A stretch of 64,000 bases of DNA, from the NCBI RefSeq assembly GCF_001636695.1, contig NZ_LGEL01000028.1, positions 1 through 64,000 on the forward strand, written 5' to 3'. Each line of letters opens with the position of its first letter. Position 1 is the first letter of the stretch. The notes beneath the pieces are model-generated. The model saw only the letters and a list, made by a program, of their open reading frames with translations, ran no database searches and was not told where the DNA came from. Positions 1 through 8,854 of the stretch are shown here, piece by piece. The stretch is from Pedobacter panaciterrae. GTDB lineage: Bacteria > Bacteroidota > Bacteroidia > Sphingobacteriales > Sphingobacteriaceae. A program made the position numbers and the translations under genes.

Positions 1-20
1 GAGATGTGTATAAGAGACAG
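1..20. other. Sequencing adapter remnant (Tn5/Nextera mosaic end)
   Basis: Bases 2-20 read AGATGTGTATAAGAGACAG, which is the 19-bp Tn5 mosaic end used in tagmentation libraries. It lies exactly at the window start, and the glycosyltransferase reading frame runs through it without a biological boundary. It is library-derived sequence, so the contig really begins at base 21. Confidence 0.95.
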
Positions 21-1055
21 ATACAGTGCTGTTTGATAATTGTGGGGTTGCTTCAAACTGCTAATGATCTCCTTTTTTATTTCATCAGGTCTATTTGGGT
101 TTACCATTTTGCCAAGTGCTCCATTTAGCATTGCATCAGTGCTTCCATCAATGTTCCCTGAAATAGTTTTGCAGCCACAGGCAGTGGCTTCTACGAAAAC
201 AAGTCCGAAGCCTTCTTTTTTACTTGGTAAAATAAATGTGTCAGCCAGTAAGTAGTGTAATGTCAGTTCTTCTTCGGAGATAAAATCTATTAGTGAAATG
301 TGCTTTTCAAGATTTTCCTTTTTTATGATTAACTCCAGGCGATGCTGTTCCTCAATATCTGCTTTGCCACAAAGCAGATAATGCAGCGAAGGGAATTCTT
401 TAATAAGTTGTGGAAGCAACTTAATAACTTCGTCATATCCTTTCTCAGTTTCATGTTTTGAGCGTCTGGTAATGCTTAATAAAATAGGCTGGTCTTTAGC
501 CAACCCATATCTTTTAAGTAATTGGGACGGTTTTTCGAATTTATCAGGGATGTGAAAAAATGGATCAAGAATGTTATTCAGTACCTCAATGCGTGCTGAA
601 CTAATCTTATGCTCCCGCTCCAAAATTTGCTGGGTATAACCACTAACTGCCCATATCTTAACATATTTTTGAATAAACCATTGCTTCCAGGAAGGTATTT
701 TACGCCAAACCTCGGTTCCATGTGCAAGCATGATGATTTGGGTTTTTCTTCTGAATGCCTTAATGATCATTACAATAAGAACAAGGTTAATATGGCTAAT
801 GATGACGGTTCTAGCTTTTAGTCCATTAACAATCGCGCTAAAGAGAAAGCGAGTTTTGGAACCATTAAAGCCCATAAACTGTTTTGGACAAACATATTTT
901 GCATCAGTATTGCAATCATATAAAGAGCGCATCTTGAATGCCGAGATGTTTGCGGATTCTGATTTTGCAATGTTACTTAGCGTATATGCCAAGGTTCTGC
1001 ATACCTTCTGAATGCCACCGGTTTTGCTAAAAGTATCAAGAGTTAGGAACAGCAT
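21..1055 (-). CDS. GT4-type glycosyltransferase, C-terminus cut off by contig end
   Basis: This minus-strand frame starts with ATG at 1053-1055 and stays open for 345 codons to the adapter, so the C-terminus is missing. The N-terminus (MLFLTLDTFSKTGGIQKVCR) has the glycine-rich GGIQ motif typical of GT-B glycosyltransferases. A later stretch, KKEGFGLVFVEATACG, contains the EX7E motif of family 4. The enzyme would transfer a sugar from a nucleotide donor during exopolysaccharide or capsule assembly on the cytoplasmic face of the inner membrane; donor and acceptor cannot be read from the sequence. Its ATG overlaps the TAA stop of the upstream Wzc-like gene by one base (TAATG), which indicates translational coupling in one polysaccharide operon. 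Confidence 0.85.
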
Positions 1056-3388
1056 TATAATTCAAAATAATCTTTATGGTGAGCATAGTTTTTCTGGTCG
1101 GAATAATAATAATCCTTATGGTGGCGGTTTTTCCTGCCAGCTGTATAGCTTCTTTGAAAGCTATTATTTTCAAAGTCGTTGAGAATAATAGCGATATCAG
1201 TTAAGTTAAATTCTCTTTGTAGTCTTTCAGGAGTCTCAGCAAACTCATATTTTGAAACTGCGCAGCGCAGGATAAATAGATTAATATCTGCCATTTTTAT
1301 AAGAGGCTTACTATCAGTAACGAGCCCGATCGGTGCAGAATCAAGTAAAATAAAATCGTATTTATCTTTTAAATCCTCTATTAGAATCTGCATTTTTTTT
1401 GCATGCAGTAATTCTGAGGGATTTGGAGGGACTGGACCAGAAGATATGAAATCCAGGTTTTCAGCAACAGTCTTAACAAGAATTTCGTTGGCAGCAGATT
1501 GTCCGGATAAATATTTGCTTAATCCATTGTAATTGCTTGTATTTAGTGATTGATGTAACTTCGATTTTCTGAGGTCGGCCGCTATCAGTAATACCCTTTT
1601 GTTAATTAAAGTTAATGCAGAAGCCAGATTTAAAGAAACAAATGACTTGCCCTCGCCTGATATTTCGGAGGTGATACAAATAACTTTGCTATCCTTTTCT
1701 GAGGCCAGGAAACTTAAGTTACTACGGACAGATCTTAAGGATTCTGCAAAGGCAGATCTTGAATCTTTAATTCCGTAATGCTTATTGATTATTCCAATTA
1801 TTGGAATAGCAGTAAGCTCCTCAATGGATTCTTTATTATAGATGTAAGGATTTAATACTCTAACGGTAAACACCAATGCCGTTCCTAGTAAAAGACTTAC
1901 AAGAATAAAGATGGTGTAGCTGTTTTTAGCAACAGGCGATATTGGTTTTACGGGATAATCTGCTTTATCTATAATAAATGAGCCGGGAATAACAGCTGCC
2001 TTCGAAATTTGTGCCTCAAGCTTTTTCTCTCCCAGATAAGTATGAATCTTTTGGTCAATTTCAAATTTAGATTGCAGAGTAATGAAATCTCTTTCTGTTT
2101 TAGGGATTTTAGCCTGAATCTGAAGAATACTGTCGATTTGCCTGTTTAAAAAAGAACGGCTTTTAGCATTGCTTTTTATCTGTGTGGAAATGTTATCGGT
2201 GATTGCTTCTTTAAGATCAGCTAACTGGGCATTTAATCGTATTACTACATCAGAATTGGAAGTGTAGGTATTTAACGCCGCTTTTTTGTTGATAAGCAAA
2301 TCATTGTATTTTGATATAAAACTGTTTAGGTGTGGATCAGTAATGCCCTGTAAGCTATAATTAAGCTTATCTGAATGTTCCGTGTTGATCATATCTTTTT
2401 CAAGAAATCCGATAATTACGTTTTGAATATCAAGGGAATGTTTTTCCGTTTCAAGCTCTGTTAACCGATCGGCCAGACGGGTTGAACTTGAAGAAATGGT
2501 AAATAGCTTATTATTTTCCTTGTATTTCTGTAGTGCTTGCGAGGACGTTTTTATTGTATCTGACATTGTTTTTAACAGTGTGCCAATAAAATTTGATGTC
2601 TGCGACACGGCAATTGCGCGTTGCATTTTATCAAATTCAAGGTATTCATGCAAAATGGTATTGAGGATATCAGTTGCAAAATATGGATTGGGATCTTTAA
2701 ACCGTAAATTGAGGATATTGACATTCTGGCTATCATCCAGTTTCAATGAACTGCCAATTCTTTCCAACAATTCGGCCTGATTATTAACTCTAATAACATA
2801 GGTTTCCATTGAGGAGATTGGCTTTTTAGGGGCTGATATTTTAATGGTTAATTGTGGGAGAATAACAACCTCATCGTATTTATAATCCTTGCATACCCTT
2901 CTGTTATTTAGTTCATAACATAGCTTGTATTCGGAATTGGTTATGCCATGAAAATAAAGATCATTCAGAAAATCTTTTGTAATGTTATTAGCTATTACAC
3001 TTACATCAAGAGGTTTTTGAGGGTAAATATCTACCAGTCTAAACCCTCTTTTTGTGTAAAATGATACCTCACATCCTAAGGAATGTAATGCCTTCATTAA
3101 TACATTTCTTGAACGGATTACAAGTTTTTCTGATTCGAGCTTATTCGTCCTGTCATATATATTTCTAACATTTATCAGTTCAGAAATCTCCGATTTCTTT
3201 TCTTCGAACTTTAATGAAGCTGTTGTTGCATATATAGGTGTAACAAATAGTAAATAGAGGTAACACATCATTATTCCTATAGCCAAAATGCCCAAAATCC
3301 AGTGCCATTTGCTCAGTATAACCTTTGATAGTTTAAGATAGTTAACCTCTTTTTGAACTTTAAAGGGCTGGTAAATCTCATTTTGCAT
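1055..3388 (-). CDS. Wzc-like polysaccharide co-polymerase with BY-type tyrosine kinase domain
   Basis: The 777-residue protein has the Wzc architecture. A first membrane segment lies at about residues 28-50, followed by a long periplasmic, partly coiled-coil Wzz/GNVR region and a second membrane segment at about 490-512. The cytoplasmic BY-kinase domain shows Walker A SGEGKS (577-582), Walker A' ADLRK (604-608) and Walker B FILLDSAP (679-686). The tail from about 748 is tyrosine-rich (DYYYSDQKNY and DYF), as expected for the autophosphorylation cluster. The family controls chain length and export of capsular or exopolysaccharide together with an outer-membrane Wza-type channel, which is not in this window. 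It is translationally coupled to the GT4 gene downstream. Assignment of the family is secure; the polysaccharide is unknown. Confidence 0.92.
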   Translation of the reverse strand: MQNEIYQPFKVQKEVNYLKLSKVILSKWHWILGILAIGIMMCYLYLLFVTPIYATTASLKFEEKKSEISELINVRNIYDRTNKLESEKLVIRSRNVLMKALHSLGCEVSFYTKRGFRLVDIYPQKPLDVSVIANNITKDFLNDLYFHGITNSEYKLCYELNNRRVCKDYKYDEVVILPQLTIKISAPKKPISSMETYVIRVNNQAELLERIGSSLKLDDSQNVNILNLRFKDPNPYFATDILNTILHEYLEFDKMQRAIAVSQTSNFIGTLLKTMSDTIKTSSQALQKYKENNKLFTISSSSTRLADRLTELETEKHSLDIQNVIIGFLEKDMINTEHSDKLNYSLQGITDPHLNSFISKYNDLLINKKAALNTYTSNSDVVIRLNAQLADLKEAITDNISTQIKSNAKSRSFLNRQIDSILQIQAKIPKTERDFITLQSKFEIDQKIHTYLGEKKLEAQISKAAVIPGSFIIDKADYPVKPISPVAKNSYTIFILVSLLLGTALVFTVRVLNPYIYNKESIEELTAIPIIGIINKHYGIKDSRSAFAESLRSVRSNLSFLASEKDSKVICITSEISGEGKSFVSLNLASALTLINKRVLLIAADLRKSKLHQSLNTSNYNGLSKYLSGQSAANEILVKTVAENLDFISSGPVPPNPSELLHAKKMQILIEDLKDKYDFILLDSAPIGLVTDSKPLIKMADINLFILRCAVSKYEFAETPERLQREFNLTDIAIILNDFENNSFQRSYTAGRKNRHHKDYYYSDQKNYAHHKDYFEL

Positions 3389-3556
3389 ACCTGTTTCAAA
3401 TTATTTAAAGTAGAATCAATAAGTCTTGATAAAAGCTAATATTTTTTAAAATCAATCAACAATTTTCTTAATTATTCATATTATTTATATAAATAGTTAA
3501 TTATAGTTATTTTTATAGAATTTAATTATTCTTGCAGGCAAACATAATGCTTTTAT

Positions 3557-4306
3557 ATGAAAGTTAGTCTGGTTACTGTTGTTTTAAATTGTTCCGATTA
3601 TATTGAGGGGTGTGTAAGGTCTGTTGTCGATCAGGATTATGACAACATAGAGTACATTGTTATTGATGGAGGCTCCACGGATGGAACTGTTTCTCTGATT
3701 AAAAAATATCATCATAAAATTCATTATTTCATTAGTGAAAAGGACCAGGGAATGTATGATGCATTAAATAAAGGGTTTGCAGTCGCAACTGGAGATCTGG
3801 TTGGGATATTAAATGCAGATGATCTGTTTGCTACAAAGGATACGATCTCTTCTGTTGTAAATTGCTTCCGGCAAACTGATTGTGATATTGTTTATGGGAA
3901 TCTGGATTTTATATCACGCACTGATTTTACCAAGGTAACCAGGAGGTGGAAATCGAAACCCTATAAGCCTGAGAGTATTAAAAGAGGGTGGATGCCCGCT
4001 CACCCCACACTCTATATGAAGAAAGAAGTGCTGGTGGCTCAGGGCGGTTACTCTTTGGATTTTGGATCATGTGCAGATTATGAATTGATTATAAGGGTTT
4101 TACAAAAGAATAGTCTTCATTTGGTTTTCCTTGATAAGCTACTCGTACTTATGCGAAATGGTGGAATGAGTAATGGGTCTTTGCGAAAGATTTATAGAAC
4201 TATGATCAATGATTATCGCGCGTTATCTCATCATAAAATACCTAATCCTGTATTGGTAATGCTCTTAAAAAAGTTAAGAAAACTTAATCAGTTCTTTATT
4301 AATTAA
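3557..4306 (+). CDS. GT2 family glycosyltransferase
   Basis: The 249-residue protein has a GT-A fold signature. It begins MKVSLVTVVLN, then has DGGSTDGT at residues 37-44 for nucleotide binding and NADD at 86-89 in the place of the DXD metal motif. The sequence EKDQGMYDALNKG in between is typical of the WcaA-like subgroup that acts in exopolysaccharide repeat assembly. There are no membrane segments, so it is a cytoplasmic or peripheral enzyme. It is transcribed divergently from the Wzc-like gene across a 168-bp AT-rich gap and converges on the beta-barrel gene at 4318. Context suggests the same polysaccharide locus. The sugar specificity cannot be inferred. Confidence 0.88.
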   Translation: MKVSLVTVVLNCSDYIEGCVRSVVDQDYDNIEYIVIDGGSTDGTVSLIKKYHHKIHYFISEKDQGMYDALNKGFAVATGDLVGILNADDLFATKDTISSVVNCFRQTDCDIVYGNLDFISRTDFTKVTRRWKSKPYKPESIKRGWMPAHPTLYMKKEVLVAQGGYSLDFGSCADYELIIRVLQKNSLHLVFLDKLLVLMRNGGMSNGSLRKIYRTMINDYRALSHHKIPNPVLVMLLKKLRKLNQFFIN

Positions 4307-4317
4307 GATGATAAAAG

Positions 4318-5469
4318 CTACTTGCCGCCAGATTTAGGAAACAAACCAAGATTCAGTGAAAAAGCCACTCCAGTTGATTTTAATCTGGCATCACCATTGC
4401 CAATTCCCGTAAGCGGCAACTTTATAAAAGGTTGTACGCCAAAACTGAGTGTGTTTGTTATTTTCCGTTCGAAACTTAAAGAAAGGTTTGCTACACCAAG
4501 TATGTGCTGGTTTTGATTCCTGATTTCAAGTTCCGAGATCTTTTGAGTTCCTCCCTGAGGTCCGGTAATGTATTTGTATTTCTCATTAAGCATAAAATAG
4601 CTCGAAAGGCCAGTATTTACACCAACAGAAAAGTTCCTTTTTTTCAAAAATGTATAGTTTACATTCAATGGCACATCCAGCACAATGCAATCCGCATCAA
4701 CCTGCCAGGCATTTTGCAGATACGTTGTTCCTGCTGATCTGATTCCGCCATAATTGTATAGCTTTCTTGAATAAATAGCACCGGTGGTTACACTAATTTT
4801 ATTTGTAAGCGCATAAGTGGCCAGCAGTCCTATATTAGAGCTTACTTTAGTGTCCACGTTTAATTTTGCGCTCGAAATGTCCGGTGCAGCCATAATAGAG
4901 AGTGTAAATGCTCCTCGTTTTCCCTTCTTACCTGTCAGCGGGCTATCAATTGAAACTGCAGGGTGTTTCTCTTCTGTTTTTGGTGTTACAACCTCTGCAA
5001 TCAGTTCCGGTTTATTATTTTCCTTTACCAGATTCGTGTCAGGAGTATTAATAAGATCTTCAGTACGGCTTATAATTACCGGTGTGTTAACATAGTTTCT
5101 ATCAATATTTTTAACAGGTAATTCAATATGTGGAACAACAGATTTCCTGTTTTTTTTCACAACAGAGCCGGTATCCGGGCTTGTAACTATAGGGTTATTA
5201 TTTACAGGAGTCTCTTTTTTTAATTCAACTATTTCAATCTTTTTAGGGGCTTTAACTACTTTGTCTGTTCCAGAGAAATACCAGAACAGACCAACTACCA
5301 ATGCAGCAGCAATACCACTTGTGGCAAACAACCAGAAAGGGGTAGCTTTTTTCTTAGCCCCGGCATCCAGTTTTTGTTCCATCTTTGCCCAGTCCAATTC
5401 ATTGAAAGGGATTTCAGGATCATTCAACCCATCTTTAAACAGCTTATCTATTCCATTATCTTTTTCCAT
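4318..5469 (-). CDS. Sigma-factor-linked membrane protein with C-terminal beta-barrel-like domain
   Basis: The 383-residue protein has a short charged N-terminal part (LFKDGLNDPEIPFNELDWAK) of the kind seen in partners of Bacteroidota ECF sigma factors. A single membrane segment follows at about residues 44-66, then a Pro/Lys/Thr/Val-rich linker of about 120 residues. The C-terminal half (about 190-383) has alternating hydrophobic and glycine-rich strands like small outer-membrane beta-barrels of the PorT/OMP_b-brl type. It overlaps the sigma gene by 14 bases, so the two are co-expressed. By position it may be the anti-sigma partner, but no ZAS zinc motif is visible. Whether the C-terminal half truly inserts in the outer membrane is inference. 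Confidence 0.7.
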   Translation of the reverse strand: MEKDNGIDKLFKDGLNDPEIPFNELDWAKMEQKLDAGAKKKATPFWLFATSGIAAALVVGLFWYFSGTDKVVKAPKKIEIVELKKETPVNNNPIVTSPDTGSVVKKNRKSVVPHIELPVKNIDRNYVNTPVIISRTEDLINTPDTNLVKENNKPELIAEVVTPKTEEKHPAVSIDSPLTGKKGKRGAFTLSIMAAPDISSAKLNVDTKVSSNIGLLATYALTNKISVTTGAIYSRKLYNYGGIRSAGTTYLQNAWQVDADCIVLDVPLNVNYTFLKKRNFSVGVNTGLSSYFMLNEKYKYITGPQGGTQKISELEIRNQNQHILGVANLSLSFERKITNTLSFGVQPFIKLPLTGIGNGDARLKSTGVAFSLNLGLFPKSGGK

Positions 5470-6064
5470 CTACAGCTATTTTGTTTTGTAATGGCACTTC
5501 ATTCTGCGTATTGAAATTATTAAAATACAAATTCCCTGACGTTGTTCCACCCGCGGAACTAAGCTTTTCCTGTAGCTTTTGTCGTGCCTTAAATAAATTT
5601 GATTTCGATGTCCCTACCGATATGTTTAAAAGCTCCGAAATTTCTTCGTGCGAGTACCCGTCTATTGCAAATAAATTAAATACCGTGCGATATGCCGGTG
5701 GTAATCCCTGAACTAATATCAGCAGATCTTTATAAGCCATTTGCTCATATACCTGTGCAGGTCCGCCTATGTCTTCATGATCTGTAAGCTCGTCGTGATT
5801 TGAAAACTTCAGGCTTTTCCTGTAATGATCAATAGCTGTATTGGTTATAATCTTTCCAAGCCATGCTTTAAAAGGTTTTTCGGGGTCATATTTTTCAATA
5901 TGTGTAAACACTTTCATGAACCCATTATTCAATACATCTGCTGCGTCATCATCATTCAAAGCGTACCGACGGCATATGGCCATGCAATAACTATAAAATT
6001 CTTTATAGAGCACATACTGACTTGTTCTGTCCTGCCTGATGCAACCTTCAATAATTTCCTGCAC
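5456..6064 (-). CDS. ECF-type RNA polymerase sigma factor
   Basis: This 202-residue sigma-70 family protein has region 2 at about residues 15-85, including DDDAADVLNNGFMKVF, which corresponds to the DxxQ(E)xF-type -10 recognition helix. Region 4 lies at about 105-165 (LPPAYRTVFNLFAIDGYSHE, then a helix-turn-helix with ISVGTSKSNLFKAR). Beyond region 4 is a C-terminal tail of about 35 residues without a clear motif. The next gene starts 14 bases inside its end, so the pair is one transcription unit. The likely role is to redirect RNA polymerase to envelope-related promoters. Its signal and regulon cannot be read here. Confidence 0.9.
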   Translation of the reverse strand: MQEIIEGCIRQDRTSQYVLYKEFYSYCMAICRRYALNDDDAADVLNNGFMKVFTHIEKYDPEKPFKAWLGKIITNTAIDHYRKSLKFSNHDELTDHEDIGGPAQVYEQMAYKDLLILVQGLPPAYRTVFNLFAIDGYSHEEISELLNISVGTSKSNLFKARQKLQEKLSSAGGTTSGNLYFNNFNTQNEVPLQNKIAVDGKR

Positions 6065-6247
6065 CTATTTTTTCGATTTTACATTGGCCATTTCCACCTA
6101 TACTAACTACAGTACGTTTAAGTTACACAATAGGTTGCCTTAAAAATAAATATTTATTTTCTGATCTCTGCGCAACCATTTATACGGCCTTTCCGTAACC
6201 CTTGTTAGTATAAATCAACTCTTTTAATTCACCTTAAAAAACCATTT

Positions 6248-6586
6248 ATGTCACCCTTATTCAAAAAAACATTTGTACTGTTCAGTTTAACTGCGGTACT
6301 ATTTACAGCCTGCTCAAAGAAGCAAAATGATGTAATCAAAGAACCGGAAGTTTCTTCTGATCTTAAACTTGCTGCCTCGGCAACTTTCGGTAATGTGATT
6401 ACCGATGGTACAGGTAAAACTCTTTATTGCTTTGTAAAAGATGGTAAAAGCACATCTACTTGTATTGATGGCTGCTTAACTACCTGGCCGGTATACTATG
6501 CCGCAAAAGGAGATACCAAAGGCATCAGTGTGCCTGCACCGGGCGTTTGGCCTGTGCTTACGCTCAATACGGTTGCTTTAAATTAA
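6248..6586 (+). CDS. Small lipoprotein with one Y-x4-D type repeat
   Basis: This 112-residue protein has a lipoprotein signal peptide with lipobox FTAC, placing the lipidated cysteine at residue 22. The mature part has one good copy of the motif found in the secreted-repeat family (Lipoprotein_15/COG4315), DGTGKTLYCFVKDGKSTSTC, followed by CLTTWPVYY. Family members I know usually carry two to four such repeats, so this one is short; after VYYAAKGDTKG the sequence ends without a second WP-type repeat. I see no obvious frameshift that would restore one. The function of the family is unknown. It is transcribed divergently from the ECF sigma gene. Confidence 0.7.
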   Translation: MSPLFKKTFVLFSLTAVLFTACSKKQNDVIKEPEVSSDLKLAASATFGNVITDGTGKTLYCFVKDGKSTSTCIDGCLTTWPVYYAAKGDTKGISVPAPGVWPVLTLNTVALN

Positions 6587-6600
6587 ATTTAACTTGCTTT

Positions 6601-7152
6601 TTATAAGCCTGCCTGAAGCTCAGTACCTCTAATGTAAACCTGGCCCGCTCTCTCCAGGTTTTCTTCACTTTTAGTGGTGATCCTGATGATATCCATGTCT
6701 TTAATTGACCCCTTTAAAGAGCCAAAATCACTTTCAGACAATACATTAATGCTTAAAATGTAATGCTCATCGATTTTGAAATTAGCCATATTGCCCTTTA
6801 TCAGGTCGTTGTCTACCATGTATAATGTGGCAGGGGCAGGAGATTTTACATACTTATTTTTGATTTCTTCAAGGGTCATGAAATTAAACCCACCCGGGTT
6901 TTTAGTCATCACATAAACCTCACCGATTTTACTCTCTGTATTTACTTTAACTTCTTTAATTTCCTCCTTACTAAAGAGCGGCAACCAACTGCCAATAGCT
7001 ACACTGTCCAGGAAATAATGAGGCTGAATGCCGGCAGGCAGTTTCTTAACATCCTTTTCATAAACAACATTTACATTCTCAGATACCGGACTGGATTGCC
7101 CCACAGCATTTATAGCTAGCAGGCAAAACGAAAGCAAAAATAATAACTTCAT
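6601..7152 (-). CDS. Secreted protein of unknown function with two plug-like segments
   Basis: I do not recognise this 183-residue protein. It has a clear Sec signal peptide (about residues 1-18, ending AVGQ), so it is periplasmic or secreted. Two parts share a pattern: a YFLDS...IGSW stretch leading to EVYVMTKN, and a YMVDNDLI stretch leading to DIIRITTK. Both resemble the 'YxxDG...VxxxS...ITTK' layout of TonB-receptor plug domains, but no barrel follows. It lies between the lipoprotein gene (convergent) and the sulfatase gene (same strand, 54-bp gap), so it could be co-transcribed with the sulfatase. Confidence 0.6.
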   Translation of the reverse strand: MKLLFLLSFCLLAINAVGQSSPVSENVNVVYEKDVKKLPAGIQPHYFLDSVAIGSWLPLFSKEEIKEVKVNTESKIGEVYVMTKNPGGFNFMTLEEIKNKYVKSPAPATLYMVDNDLIKGNMANFKIDEHYILSINVLSESDFGSLKGSIKDMDIIRITTKSEENLERAGQVYIRGTELQAGL

Positions 7153-7206
7153 AATTTTCCCTCTTTAATAATGGAATATAAGGAAAATTATCAAATAAAT
7201 GTCAAA

Positions 7207-8769
7207 TTATAAATTTTTTATAATTTTTTCTGCCTCATTATCCCTGTATTCAAGGGTAGCTGAATTTAGCTTTTTCTTTAAGTCGGCCATTACCGGTGCA
7301 TACTCCTTAAGCTCAGCCAGATTCTTTAATTCGCCGGGATCTTTTTTGATGTCATAAAGCTCCCAGTAATTTAACTTTCCATAGAAACGGATCAGTGTAT
7401 ATTGATTGGTTCTTATCCCAAAATGAGGGTTCACTAAATGTGGACCAGGGTATTCGTAATAGTGGTAATAAACCGGTTTATCCGGCTTTCCACTCTTGTT
7501 ACCTTTAAGCAAGGGCCAGAAAGATTTTCCTTGTATGTCGGCAGGTACTTTTGCACCGGCTATATCCAATAAAGTAGGTGCCCAATCTATATTGGCCACT
7601 ATGTTATTTACAGTGCTTCCTGCTTTTATTTTACCAGGATACCTTACAATGAACGGAGTTTTTAACGATTCCTCGTACATGAAGCGCTTATCAAACCAGC
7701 CATGTTCACCTAAGTAAAAACCCTGATCCGAGGCATAAATTACAATGGTGTTCTTACTCAGTAGAGCTTTATCGAGGTAATTAAGGATTTCACCAATATT
7801 CCTGTCAAGCGAATTTGCAGTAGCGTAATAATCTTTCATGTAACGCTGATATTTCCAGATGGCCAGGTCCTTGCCCGATGGCTTTTTCTGTTCAAAATCT
7901 TTAGTCACCTTTTGCTGATAATACGCTGAAAAAGCTTTACGCTGGGCGGGGTTCATCCTTTTGTAAAGATTAAAATTGTTAAAATCAACATTCACTTTTA
8001 GGTCGCGGTCAAGTTCCATAGCTTTTGCAATGGTCATATACTGTTGTTTAGCTGCAGGTCTGCCCTCGTATTCATCAAAAAATGTTGATGGCAGTGGAAA
8101 ATCTACATCATCATAAGCACCAAGATCCTGAATGTCTGGTAACCATTCCCTGTGGGTAGCTTTTTCACCTACTACTAAAAAGAAGGGTTTGCTTTTGTCA
8201 CGGGAGTCGAGCCATTGCGTTGCCTTATCCGTAATGATATTGGTCACATAGCCTTCTGTTCTGGTGGTATCATTGTTTTTATTGATAAAATCAGGATTGT
8301 AATAAAAACCCTGACCGGGCATAATTTCCCAATGGTCAAATGCCTTGCCCGGCAAAGTGCCCAGATGCCATTTGCCAATCCACGCTGTCTGATAACCGGC
8401 ACTGCTCAACAATCCAGGCAACATCTGCTGGTTCACATTAAACTTGCCATCGTTTGCTTTGTATCCGTTTATATGGCTGTATTTTCCGGTCAAGAAGCAA
8501 GCCCGGCTGGGGCCGCAAATGGAATTGGTAACCAGCTGATTTGTTAATAATGCACCTTCTTTGGCTAATCTGTCAATGTTCGGTGTATGGGCTATTTTGT
8601 TGCCATAGGCACCAATTGCCTGATAAGCATGATCGTCAGAGATAATTACAATGATATTAGGTTGAACGGATGATTGAGGGCCAGCTTTGGTTTTTGAACC
8701 CATAAATTTAATACTTCCCAATATTGCAAGTATGCAGGCAACACTCCAAAAAATGACTGATCTTATCAT
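7207..8769 (-). CDS. Type I sulfatase (formylglycine-dependent)
   Basis: The 520-residue protein is an arylsulfatase-fold enzyme. It has an N-terminal hydrophobic export segment (about residues 4-22) and metal-binding DD in VIISDDHAYQAIGAYG (45-46). The activation motif C-G-P-S-R-A-C-F-L-T-G at 85-95 makes Cys85 the residue converted to formylglycine. Later family motifs such as GKWHLG and YASDQGFYLGEHGW are also present. It hydrolyses sulfate esters, in Bacteroidota usually on glycans, in the periplasm or at the cell surface. No sulfatase-maturing radical SAM enzyme (anSME) lies in the window, so it must be encoded elsewhere. The substrate cannot be read from the sequence alone. Confidence 0.93.
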   Translation of the reverse strand: MIRSVIFWSVACILAILGSIKFMGSKTKAGPQSSVQPNIIVIISDDHAYQAIGAYGNKIAHTPNIDRLAKEGALLTNQLVTNSICGPSRACFLTGKYSHINGYKANDGKFNVNQQMLPGLLSSAGYQTAWIGKWHLGTLPGKAFDHWEIMPGQGFYYNPDFINKNNDTTRTEGYVTNIITDKATQWLDSRDKSKPFFLVVGEKATHREWLPDIQDLGAYDDVDFPLPSTFFDEYEGRPAAKQQYMTIAKAMELDRDLKVNVDFNNFNLYKRMNPAQRKAFSAYYQQKVTKDFEQKKPSGKDLAIWKYQRYMKDYYATANSLDRNIGEILNYLDKALLSKNTIVIYASDQGFYLGEHGWFDKRFMYEESLKTPFIVRYPGKIKAGSTVNNIVANIDWAPTLLDIAGAKVPADIQGKSFWPLLKGNKSGKPDKPVYYHYYEYPGPHLVNPHFGIRTNQYTLIRFYGKLNYWELYDIKKDPGELKNLAELKEYAPVMADLKKKLNSATLEYRDNEAEKIIKNL

Positions 8770-8831
8770 ATCGTATTAAAAAGTAACAGTTTAGAATTTG
8801 TGGATAAGATACGGAATATTAGAATTTTTTA

Positions 8832-8839
8832 TACTTTTG
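8832..8839 (+). promoter_or_regulatory. Bacteroidota-type -7 promoter element (TAnnTTTG)
   Basis: TACTTTTG matches the Bacteroidota -7 consensus TAnnTTTG exactly, and it ends 15 bases before the GTG at 8855. I see no good TTG-type -33 element at the usual distance. The position supports transcription of the metal-efflux operon from here and the GTG start of the small Cys-rich gene. Confidence 0.5.
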
Positions 8840-8854
8840 GAAAAATTGTTTGCT

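Noticed and set aside
8798-8854. Upstream TTG start for the Cys-rich peptide
   Set aside because: It would add 19 residues before a normal signal peptide and would place the exact -7 promoter box inside the coding region.
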